A stretch of DNA of 64,000 nucleotides from NCBI GenBank assembly GCA_018401875.1, contig JAGYJZ010000003.1:62001-126000 (forward strand). The letters are read 5' to 3'. A program made the translations under genes and the position numbers. Shown here in pieces: positions 10,096 through 18,823 of this stretch; positions within the stretch are counted from its first letter, which is position 1; each line of letters begins with the position of its first letter. Origin of the DNA: Salibacteraceae bacterium (lineage in GTDB: Bacteria > Bacteroidota > Bacteroidia > Flavobacteriales_G > Salibacteraceae). Under the pieces are notes generated by a model that searched no databases, was not told the DNA's origin, and saw only the letters and a list, made by a program, of their open reading frames with translations.

Positions 10096-11358
10096 ATGAT
10101 GAAACACACGTTTATTTTACCATTCTCCCTAGCAGTATTACTTTTTTCGTGCACTCCTCCGCCCGAGCAGAATGGGTCTTCGAGCAATCTTACAGATGCC
10201 ATTCAATCGGATGACTTTATTTCAGTGGAAGCCAAGAGTTTTTATGCCGCATCCTCTGAAGATATCGTAAAAGCAAAGGTGATGAGGTTGAATAATGAGC
10301 AGTGGTTGAGTTATGAAGTCACTATTCCTAAGGCAGGCAGATATAAAGTAGAAGTGGTGGGCTCCTCAACCGATGGCGGCTCTGTTTGGCTCGAAGACCA
10401 CATCGAAAATACCGATGGTCGAACCTACAATATCACCGGAACGATGCCTTTTGTAGAAGGCGCAATTTCTGCGTCAAGGGATGGCTCACCCCTGAATGCC
10501 GGACTCCATAAAATAAAGCTTCACGTGCAAGGAAGTGTGTTTGTCGATCAAATCAATTTTGCTTTGATGCAAGGCCACGTTGAGACACCACAAAGCTTCA
10601 CGCAAACCATGGAGGGCGAAGAATGGGAACTGGTTTGGTCGGATGAATTTGACGGATCGGGACTGCCGGATTCTAACAAATGGAGCTACAACGTTGGCGA
10701 TTGGGGATGGGGAAATAATGAACCACAATACTATACCAACGCTCGGTTAGAGAATGCCAGACTTGAAGACGGAAACCTCATCATTGAAGCCCGGAAAAAC
10801 GACATGGAGAAACCATGGACTTCAGCACGACTTACCACCCAAGGCAAGCAATCGTTCCTATATGGAAAAGTGGAATTCCGCGCAAAAGTGCCTGTAGGAA
10901 GAGGAACCTGGGCTGCCGGTTGGCTGCTTGGTGATGATTATAAAGACGAATTGTCTTGGCCGTATTGCGGTGAAATTGACGTGCTCGAATGCGTGGGCTA
11001 CGAAATTGATGATGAAACAGGTGATGGAATCAACCACGCCACTTGCCACACTCGTGCATATTACTTCAAACAAGGAAACCAAATCGGAAGCGAAATTGAA
11101 GTGGCAAACATGAATGGCGAGTTTCACACTTATGCCATTGAGTGGTATCCAGATGTAATTTATGGTTCGGTGGATGGCGTGCGCTATTATACCTATGATA
11201 AAAACGCCAACGAGCTAGAGTGGCCATTTTTTAAACCGCAAAACATCATCCTTAACCTTGCGGTGGGAGGCGGTTGGGGTGGTGCGCAAGGCATCGATGA
11301 GTCGTGGGATTCTCATAAATACATCCTTGATTACGTGCGTGTGTATCAATTGAAATAA
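10096..11358 (+). CDS. GH16 beta-glucanase/laminarinase with N-terminal carbohydrate-binding module, lipoprotein
   Basis: 'WELVWSDEFDGSGLPDSNKWSYNVGDWGWGNNEPQYYT'; catalytic 'GEIDVLECVG'; N-terminal CBM6-like beta-sandwich; 'LLFSCTPPP' lipobox. Confidence 0.9.
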   Translation: MMKHTFILPFSLAVLLFSCTPPPEQNGSSSNLTDAIQSDDFISVEAKSFYAASSEDIVKAKVMRLNNEQWLSYEVTIPKAGRYKVEVVGSSTDGGSVWLEDHIENTDGRTYNITGTMPFVEGAISASRDGSPLNAGLHKIKLHVQGSVFVDQINFALMQGHVETPQSFTQTMEGEEWELVWSDEFDGSGLPDSNKWSYNVGDWGWGNNEPQYYTNARLENARLEDGNLIIEARKNDMEKPWTSARLTTQGKQSFLYGKVEFRAKVPVGRGTWAAGWLLGDDYKDELSWPYCGEIDVLECVGYEIDDETGDGINHATCHTRAYYFKQGNQIGSEIEVANMNGEFHTYAIEWYPDVIYGSVDGVRYYTYDKNANELEWPFFKPQNIILNLAVGGGWGGAQGIDESWDSHKYILDYVRVYQLK

Positions 11359-11374
11359 TTGTTGAGTTTTAACG

Positions 11375-12856
11375 ATGCGTTTTGCCCTAACCTCATTCAT
11401 CTTCTTGGTTCTTATGTCCTGCACTTCGCCAAACCAACAAGCGCTTAAGCTTACAGTGCTTCAAACTTCTGCTTCTGGCCATAAGCTTACAGAATTGGAA
11501 GTGTCACCTGTAGCTGTATCGCCCATTGACACCATTGAGATTGATCCCAGTGTTCATTTTCAAACCATTGAAGGCATTGGTGGTGCGTTTACCGAATCGT
11601 CCGCATTTTTACTCAACAACATGAGTGCTGCAAAGCGAGCAGAAATAATAAACGCATACTTCAGCCCTTCAGGAGCAAACTATTCGCTTACTCGAACGCA
11701 CATGAACAGTTGCGACTTTTCTCTGGATCATTATTCCTATGCCGAAGTTGCTGGAGATACAAGCCTCGACAGTTTTTCCATCGCGCATGATTTAAACGAT
11801 TTGATCCCCATGATCAAGGACGCCCAAACGGCTTCAAAAGACGGCTTCAAAATTATCGCCTCACCGTGGACTGCTCCTCCTTGGATGAAAGACAACAACG
11901 ATTGGAATGGAGGTAAACTAAAAAAGGAATATTACTCCACATGGGCAAAATTCTTTGCCAAATACGTGCACGCATACCGTGAACAAGGAATTGAAATTTG
12001 GGGATTTACGGTCGAGAATGAGCCTTTAGGCAATGACGCCAATTGGGAAAGCATGCACTTCACACCGGAAGAAACAGCGGATTTTGTAAAAGGCTATTTA
12101 GCGCCTCAATTAACCAAGGAAAACATCGATGCTAAAATTTTAGTGTTCGATCAAAATCGCGGAGAAGACCTGCTTGAGTGGGGACAAGTGCTGCTGACAG
12201 ATGCTGAGTTATTGCCGTTAATTCACGGAACAGCCGTGCATTGGTATGCCAGCACCTACGATTGGTTTCCTGAAAACTTACAAAAAACACATGCTTTGGC
12301 ACCGGAGAAGAGCATTATCCAAACCGAAGGCTGCGTTGATGCAGAAATTCCACATTGGAACGATGATCAGTGGTATTGGTCAAAAGAGGCAACCGATTGG
12401 GGGTGGGATTGGGCGCCAGAAAAAGACAAACCGTTGCATCCTAAATACGTGCCCACGTTCCGCTATGCAAGAGACATCATCGGCTGCCTCAATAATTGGG
12501 TAGAAGGCTGGGTAGATTGGAACATGGTGCTCGACCGGCAAGGAGGCCCTAACTTGGCCGAAAATTGGTGTGTGGCACCCGTGATTGTTGACGTAGAAAA
12601 AGACGAAGTTTACTTCACACCACTCTACTACATCATGGCCCACTTTAGCAAGTATGCCAGGCCAGGAGCGAAACGCATTAAGGCCGATTGCACGGCTGAA
12701 TCATTGATGACTACCGCAGTTTTAAATCCTGATGGTTCCATCGCCATATTTGTGTTAAACACCAGCGTTGAATCGAAGCATTTTGTGGTTAAGAAAGAAG
12801 GACGAGTAAAAACCATAACTATCGAAGGGTCGGCCCTTCAAACTATAATTATTTAA
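11375..12856 (+). CDS. GH30 family glycosidase (beta-1,6-glucanase/glucosylceramidase-like), lipoprotein
   Basis: 'QTIEGIGGAFTESSAFLLNNMS', 'IIASPWTAPPWMKDNNDWNGGKL', 'GFTVENEPLG', 'IIQTEGCVD'. Confidence 0.92.
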   Translation: MRFALTSFIFLVLMSCTSPNQQALKLTVLQTSASGHKLTELEVSPVAVSPIDTIEIDPSVHFQTIEGIGGAFTESSAFLLNNMSAAKRAEIINAYFSPSGANYSLTRTHMNSCDFSLDHYSYAEVAGDTSLDSFSIAHDLNDLIPMIKDAQTASKDGFKIIASPWTAPPWMKDNNDWNGGKLKKEYYSTWAKFFAKYVHAYREQGIEIWGFTVENEPLGNDANWESMHFTPEETADFVKGYLAPQLTKENIDAKILVFDQNRGEDLLEWGQVLLTDAELLPLIHGTAVHWYASTYDWFPENLQKTHALAPEKSIIQTEGCVDAEIPHWNDDQWYWSKEATDWGWDWAPEKDKPLHPKYVPTFRYARDIIGCLNNWVEGWVDWNMVLDRQGGPNLAENWCVAPVIVDVEKDEVYFTPLYYIMAHFSKYARPGAKRIKADCTAESLMTTAVLNPDGSIAIFVLNTSVESKHFVVKKEGRVKTITIEGSALQTIII

Positions 12857-12878
12857 GAAATCCCTGTTTTTTCGAGGT

Positions 12879-15800
12879 ATGAGTGAAAAAGAGTTGTTTG
12901 TAGGTAAAACGCCAATTCGTAAACAAGATAAACGTGTTTCTGGCGCCTACGTAGAGGTGGAAGGTGAAGTGTTTTATAAGATCGAAAACGCAGATGCAAT
13001 GCGTCCGTTTTTTATGACGGTAGTGAGCAGCGCTGATCATTGGCTGTTTATTTCGAGCAATGGAGCGCTTTCGGCCGGGCGCAAAAATCCGGATAACGCG
13101 CTGTTTCCCTATTATACGGACGATAAGATTACGGATTCAGCAGATATTACGGGCAATAAGACCATTGTGCGCGTGCAGCAAGATGGAAAGACCTATTTAT
13201 GGGAACCCCATTCTGACCGCTTTGCCGGAGCGTATGCCATCCAGAGAAACATTTACAAAAATGCGATCGGAAACAAGGTGCTTTTCGAAGAAATCAATGC
13301 TGACCTCAATCTAACGCACCAATACAGATGGACATTCTCTGACGCGTTTGGCTTTGTAAAGCGTTCGAAATTGATCAACCATTCTGATACAGCGCGTGAA
13401 ATTGAACTGGTGGATGGGTTCCAGAACATTTTGCCCTATGGTGTCGATAGTGGGCTTCAAAATGCGCGAAGCACCTTGGTAGACGCCTATAAAAAGAATG
13501 AACTTGACTCGGAAACAAAGCTCGGTCTATTCACCCTAAGCGCGATGATCATTGATCGCGCTGAACCCAGCGAGGCATTGAAGGCAACCGCAGCATGGTC
13601 TGTAGGCCTCGATAATTTTAGTGTGCTTTTGTCGTCATTGCAACTCGAACATTTCAGACGCGGTTATACCATCCACGAGGAAGCTCAAATAAAGGCGGAA
13701 CGCGGTGCGTATTTTGTTCATTCTCAGTTTCAGCTAGCTGCCAATGCGGGGCTTGAATGGTATGTGGTGGCTGACATCAATCAGTCAATGATCCATTTGG
13801 CCCAGCTTAAACAAGATTTGAAGTTTAAAGACAGCCTTGTCCAAAAAATTATTGCCAGCATTAACGAAGGCACCAATGCGCTGCGCAAGAAAGTGGGGTC
13901 TGCTGATGGTATTCAAGTCTCTAACGATAAGCTTTCTGCCGGTCGTCATTTTTCGAACGTTTTGTTCAACATCATGCGTGGCGGCACTTTTGACGATCAA
14001 TACTTTATCGATATCGATGACTTAAAGAAGTATGTGCGTAACATGAACAGAAAAGTATACGATGCGCATAAAACTTTTCTCGTTTCCCTCCCCAAGTTAT
14101 TGACCTATGCTGAGTTGATGAGTAGGTCTGCCCAAGAAGCAAATGCTGATTTAGAGCGAATTTGCATTGAATATTTGCCGCTTTCGTTTAGCCGTAGGCA
14201 TGGCGATCCGAGTCGTCCGTGGAATTATTTCACCATCGACACGGAAGACGAAAAAGGAAGAAAGATTAGGAATTATGAAGGTAATTGGCGCGATATTTTC
14301 CAGAATTGGGAAGCGTTGGCATACTCGTATCCCGACTTTATCGAAGGCATGATCACCAAATTTGTGAATGCCTCTAACATTGATGGTTACAATCCTTACC
14401 GAATTACCCGTTCGGGCATTGATTGGGAAATCAACGAGCCAGACGACCCGTGGTCGTATATCGGATATTGGGGCGATCATCAAATCATTTATTTGCTCAA
14501 ACTGATGGAAGTTTCAGCGAAATTTCATCCAGAGAAACTTCGCAAGCTGCTCCAAAAACCCGTGAATGTGTACGCCAATGTACCATATCGCATCAAAGGA
14601 TACGATGCTATTTTGAGTAACCCGCGCGATACGGTTGATTATGACCACAGGCTCGCAGATGCTATCAATGAAAGGGTTTCAAGCGTTGGAGCTGATGGGA
14701 AAATGGTGTGGAATCAGCAAGGTGAAATGATTCGCGCCAACCTCACAGAAAAAATATTGGTTACGGTGCTCACCAAGCTTTACAATTTCATTCCCGATGC
14801 TGGAATTTGGCTCAATACCCAACGGCCCGAATGGAATGATGCCAATAATGCCCTTGTGGGCAACGGCACTTCTATGGTTACGCTCTATTATTTGCGCAGG
14901 TTTTTGCGCTTTGGCGTGAAGGAGTTTCAGTCGATGCACGACACAGAAATTGAAATCAATAAACCGGTAAAGGATCTTTTGGACGCCTTGTATAGAGCCA
15001 TGCACGTGAGAAAACACCTCATCGGAGAAGTGATTACTGATCATGAACGCAGGCGAATTATGGATCGTTTTGGAATTGCTGGTGAACACTATCGCACCAC
15101 AGCTTACTCAGGTTTATTCAACGAAAAACGCATGCTCAAGGCATCTGAGATCGTCTCGTTTTTTGAAATGACGCTTGGTTTTGTCGAGCAAACCATCTCA
15201 ACCAACAAACGCGAAGATGGACTCTATCACGCGTATAATTTGATTCACATTACCGATGGCGAAGCCAAGGTTGATCGCTTGTATGAAATGCTTGAAGGCC
15301 AAGTGGCAGTGCTGAGCTCTGGATTTCTTTCAGCAGATGAGGCGCTGCGCGTGATCGATGCACTAAAAATGAGCAAGATGTTCCGTCCTGATCAATACAG
15401 CTACATGCTCTACCCTGATCGCGAGTTGCCCTCGTTCGTTGAAAAGAACAACATTCCGGCTGCATTCATTGAAAAGTCGGCATTGGCGATGCAGTTATTC
15501 GAGCACAATGACCGCACGTTAATCACAAAAGACATCGAAGGAAACTACCATTTTAATGGTAATTTTCACAATGCCGCAGACGTGAAGGCGCAGCTAATTC
15601 GATTATCAAACAACGGTTATTCGGCCTTGGTAGCGCGCGAACACGATGCGTATTTAGAAATGTTTGAAAAGATGTTTAACCACAAAGCGTTCACGGGCAG
15701 ATCGGGCACATTCTTCGGCTACGAAGGTTTGGGGAGTATTTATTGGCATATGGTGTCGAAGCTCTTACTGGCAACGCAAGAGAATTTATACAAAGGCGCT

Positions 15801-16334
15801 CGCACTGGTGCAGACGATGTGGTGATGGGCAGATTAACCGAGCATTACTATGAAATCAGGGCAGGAATCGGAGTAAACAAAGCACCTGACCTTTATGGGG
15901 CTTTCCCCACTGATGCTTATTCGCACACACCGGGTAATGCAGGCGCGCAACAACCAGGCATGACCGGCCAGGTAAAAGAAGACATCATTAACCGATGGGC
16001 CGAGTTGGGCGTAGCGGTTGACGAAGGTAAACTCTCATTCAAGCCTTTCTTTTTAAGGTCAATAGAGTTTTTAGAGGCCGAAGATGAAATGGTGTATTAC
16101 GACCTCAAGGGGCAAGAGCAGCACTTGGCATTAAAAGCGGGAAGTTTTGCTTTTACCTATTGCCAGCTTCCAATCGTATATCGCAGTTCAAAACACGCAG
16201 CAATTACCATCTTTTTCAATGACGGCACATCCCAAAAGATGGACGGCAATGGGTTAGGATTGGAAATGTCGAGTGAAATTTTTACGCGTAGTGGCAGGTT
16301 AGCCCGTTTAGAGGTTGATGTAATAGTCGCCTAG
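12879..16334 (+). CDS. large glycoside-phosphorylase-like protein (GH94-clan; possibly GH149 beta-1,3-oligoglucan phosphorylase)
   Basis: 1151 aa, no signal peptide; cellobiose-phosphorylase-like N-terminus 'NHSDTAREIELVDGFQNILPYGV', C-terminal '(A)YSHTPGNAGAQQPGMTGQVKEDIINR'; adjacent to GH16/GH30/MFS. Confidence 0.65.
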   Translation: MSEKELFVGKTPIRKQDKRVSGAYVEVEGEVFYKIENADAMRPFFMTVVSSADHWLFISSNGALSAGRKNPDNALFPYYTDDKITDSADITGNKTIVRVQQDGKTYLWEPHSDRFAGAYAIQRNIYKNAIGNKVLFEEINADLNLTHQYRWTFSDAFGFVKRSKLINHSDTAREIELVDGFQNILPYGVDSGLQNARSTLVDAYKKNELDSETKLGLFTLSAMIIDRAEPSEALKATAAWSVGLDNFSVLLSSLQLEHFRRGYTIHEEAQIKAERGAYFVHSQFQLAANAGLEWYVVADINQSMIHLAQLKQDLKFKDSLVQKIIASINEGTNALRKKVGSADGIQVSNDKLSAGRHFSNVLFNIMRGGTFDDQYFIDIDDLKKYVRNMNRKVYDAHKTFLVSLPKLLTYAELMSRSAQEANADLERICIEYLPLSFSRRHGDPSRPWNYFTIDTEDEKGRKIRNYEGNWRDIFQNWEALAYSYPDFIEGMITKFVNASNIDGYNPYRITRSGIDWEINEPDDPWSYIGYWGDHQIIYLLKLMEVSAKFHPEKLRKLLQKPVNVYANVPYRIKGYDAILSNPRDTVDYDHRLADAINERVSSVGADGKMVWNQQGEMIRANLTEKILVTVLTKLYNFIPDAGIWLNTQRPEWNDANNALVGNGTSMVTLYYLRRFLRFGVKEFQSMHDTEIEINKPVKDLLDALYRAMHVRKHLIGEVITDHERRRIMDRFGIAGEHYRTTAYSGLFNEKRMLKASEIVSFFEMTLGFVEQTISTNKREDGLYHAYNLIHITDGEAKVDRLYEMLEGQVAVLSSGFLSADEALRVIDALKMSKMFRPDQYSYMLYPDRELPSFVEKNNIPAAFIEKSALAMQLFEHNDRTLITKDIEGNYHFNGNFHNAADVKAQLIRLSNNGYSALVAREHDAYLEMFEKMFNHKAFTGRSGTFFGYEGLGSIYWHMVSKLLLATQENLYKGARTGADDVVMGRLTEHYYEIRAGIGVNKAPDLYGAFPTDAYSHTPGNAGAQQPGMTGQVKEDIINRWAELGVAVDEGKLSFKPFFLRSIEFLEAEDEMVYYDLKGQEQHLALKAGSFAFTYCQLPIVYRSSKHAAITIFFNDGTSQKMDGNGLGLEMSSEIFTRSGRLARLEVDVIVA

Positions 16335-16359
16335 TTAACACATGTTATGCGTGAGCGGC

Positions 16360-17292
16360 TTAAGTTTTAGGCTTGTGCTCAAACCACTCAAAATGGCGGT
16401 GCATGATGTCGTTTTTGTTTGCTTTGATGTACTCTAAAAACGCTTTTGCTGGGGGCGAAAACTTCTTACTCTTAAGCCAAATGAGGTTCCAACTCGACTC
16501 GATGGGCATGCCTTTCACCGAAATGATGTTTAGATCGCCTTGGGCCAACTCATTCTTTATTCCTATTAGGGGCATGATCGAGTAGCCGAGACCTGCAATT
16601 ACGGCTTGCTTCACCGCCTCGTTTGAGGTGAGTTCCATCATTTTCCGCGGTTTGATGTTGTGACTCTCTAGAAAGCGTTCCATCGTTTGCCTGGTGCCCG
16701 AGCCGTTTTCACGATAAATCAACGGCAAATCGGCAATGAAGCTTGGCTGTTGTGTTTTTTTCGGTCGTTTTGCCGCTTTTCCACCCACCAAATACAAGGT
16801 GTTTTTCATGAGCTCGATGTTTTGAATGGCAAGCGCTTCAGGTAGAATGGACACCAAAGAGAAGTCAACACTATTGGCGTTCAATGATTGAATGACGGAC
16901 GATTTGTTCGTTACATCCATGGCCAATTCCACGCCCGGATTTTCATTCAAAAAGTCACTCAAAAAATACGGCATGATGTATTTGGCCGTTGAAACAATCG
17001 ATAAGGTCATCTTCCCCGTAAGATGTCCTTTGTAAGCCATCGTGGTTTCCTCAATCTTTTTGGTTTCATTCAGAATATTGATACAAGCAGCATGAATTTC
17101 TTCTCCGAAAGCAGTCACGTAGAGCTGTCTGCCAATGACTTCGGTAAGCGAAATGTCAAATTGATCTTGAAAGTTCTTCAGCTGAATCGATGCGGCAGGC
17201 TGCGTCATATGGAGCGCTTCAGCCGCTCTTGTGATGCTCTTGTGCTCACAAATTTTAGTAAAAACCTCTAGTTGACGTAAGGTGTAATTCAT
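16360..17292 (-). CDS. LysR-family transcriptional regulator (CbbR/CysB-like)
   Basis: N-terminal 'LRQLEVFTKICEHKSITRAAEALHMTQPAASIQLKNFQDQF' LysR HTH. Confidence 0.93.
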   Translation of the reverse strand: MNYTLRQLEVFTKICEHKSITRAAEALHMTQPAASIQLKNFQDQFDISLTEVIGRQLYVTAFGEEIHAACINILNETKKIEETTMAYKGHLTGKMTLSIVSTAKYIMPYFLSDFLNENPGVELAMDVTNKSSVIQSLNANSVDFSLVSILPEALAIQNIELMKNTLYLVGGKAAKRPKKTQQPSFIADLPLIYRENGSGTRQTMERFLESHNIKPRKMMELTSNEAVKQAVIAGLGYSIMPLIGIKNELAQGDLNIISVKGMPIESSWNLIWLKSKKFSPPAKAFLEYIKANKNDIMHRHFEWFEHKPKT

Positions 17293-17335
17293 AACGCAAA
17301 GCTATGAAATGTATTTAGAATATAAATAACGGTAT

Positions 17336-17680
17336 ATGTATTATTCCCCTCAATTTTGCCTCAAATTAATCAACATGAAAAATCAAAACCCAGACCTCGA
17401 TCTTCACTTAATCAACAGCACATTTGATGCGAAAGACGCCTTCGAAATTTTGATTGATCTGCTCGACCACAAAATCAATTTCCACAAATGCAAGCAACTT
17501 AGCAATGAGCTTCGACTTGTTGAAGGCGAGCAGGCCGATGCCCGTGTTGCAGCGCTTAGAGAAGAAAAAAAACGATTAATTTCTTTTTACAACAACATGG
17601 ATAAATCGCAAAAAATCTACGTCAGCAGCCTGGTTCAACTGCAAGTGATGCAACCTAAACCTGCGCAAGACGAAGCATGA
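17336..17680 (+). CDS. small hypothetical protein preceding SbtA-like permease
   Basis: ORF with 4-bp overlap to the next gene; 'FDAKDAFEILIDLLDHKINFHKCKQLSNEL'. Confidence 0.7.
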   Translation: MYYSPQFCLKLINMKNQNPDLDLHLINSTFDAKDAFEILIDLLDHKINFHKCKQLSNELRLVEGEQADARVAALREEKKRLISFYNNMDKSQKIYVSSLVQLQVMQPKPAQDEA

Positions 17681-18636
17681 ATTTAGACCTGCTTTTTGAC
17701 AATTTGTCAAATCCTGCATTGCTGTTTTTTGTTCTTGGAATTTTTGCCGTTCAGTTAAAAAGCGACTTGGCGATTCCTGATAACTCATCAAAGTTTATTT
17801 CCCTCTACCTCTTGTTTTCTATTGGTTTTAATGGTGGACAAGAGTTGTCGCACAGTGCGTATAGCACAGAAATAATTCGTGTTATTTTATTCAGCATTTT
17901 GCTGGCTGCATTGGTCCCAGTCTATGTTTTTTTCGTGATGAAGAAGAGGCTCGGAGTAGAAAATGCAGGAGCAATTGCCGCTGCATACGGCTCAGTAAGT
18001 GCAGTAACTTTTATTACGGCTATCTCATTTTTAGAGGTGCATGCTACACATTTTGACGGATATATGGTGGCTATTTTGGCATTTATGGAAGCTCCTGCCA
18101 TCATCATTGGAGTGCTTTTGGTACGCTATTTTAGTCAATCTAACCAAGACCAAATCAGCGTTGGAACATTGGTGAAGCACGCCTTAACCAACGGCAGCGT
18201 AATGCTCATCTTGGGTAGCTTGATCATCGGTTTTGTAGCGAATGACGAGCAGGCCAACGGAATCAAGCCATTTACAACAGATATTTTTAAAGGTTTCCTT
18301 GCGATCTTTCTTTTAGATATGGGCATTACCAGCGGACGAAGACTCAAAGATTTCTTTGCACACGGTTGGTTTACCCTTCTCTCAGCTGTGGCTTTTGCTC
18401 TGATAAATGGCATCGTAGTTTCTTTTGCAAGTGGTTTGGTTACACAAGAGCCCGGAAACCGTTTTTTACTGGCTGTTTTGGCGGCAAGCGCCTCATACAT
18501 CGCGGTGCCGGCAGCCATGAAAATAGCCGTACCCAAAGCAAATCCTGGGATTTATCTACCGATGGCTTTGGCAGTAACTTTTCCAGTCAACATTACACTC
18601 GGATTACCCATTTATTATTATTTGGTGCATCTATAG
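17677..18636 (+). CDS. sodium-dependent bicarbonate transporter family (SbtA-like) permease
   Basis: 'NLSNPALLFFVLGIFAVQLKSDLAIPDNSSKFISLYLLFSIGFNGGQELSHS' characteristic of the SbtA family. Confidence 0.88.
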   Translation: MNLDLLFDNLSNPALLFFVLGIFAVQLKSDLAIPDNSSKFISLYLLFSIGFNGGQELSHSAYSTEIIRVILFSILLAALVPVYVFFVMKKRLGVENAGAIAAAYGSVSAVTFITAISFLEVHATHFDGYMVAILAFMEAPAIIIGVLLVRYFSQSNQDQISVGTLVKHALTNGSVMLILGSLIIGFVANDEQANGIKPFTTDIFKGFLAIFLLDMGITSGRRLKDFFAHGWFTLLSAVAFALINGIVVSFASGLVTQEPGNRFLLAVLAASASYIAVPAAMKIAVPKANPGIYLPMALAVTFPVNITLGLPIYYYLVHL

Positions 18637-18823
18637 AATACTTTATAGTGGTTTAGGTGGTTGATTTGCAGGCTCAAGTTTTCTTGGGCCTGCTTCGTGC
18701 GTGACTAGGACTTGCGTCTTTCGCTAGGCAGTTGGCATTAAGCATTGGAGGTCATTTCTTCGCATTGGTGCTTCAACTATAGCCCGTCTTGCTACTTTTG
18801 CCGCTTCACTTTCAATCTTACGC

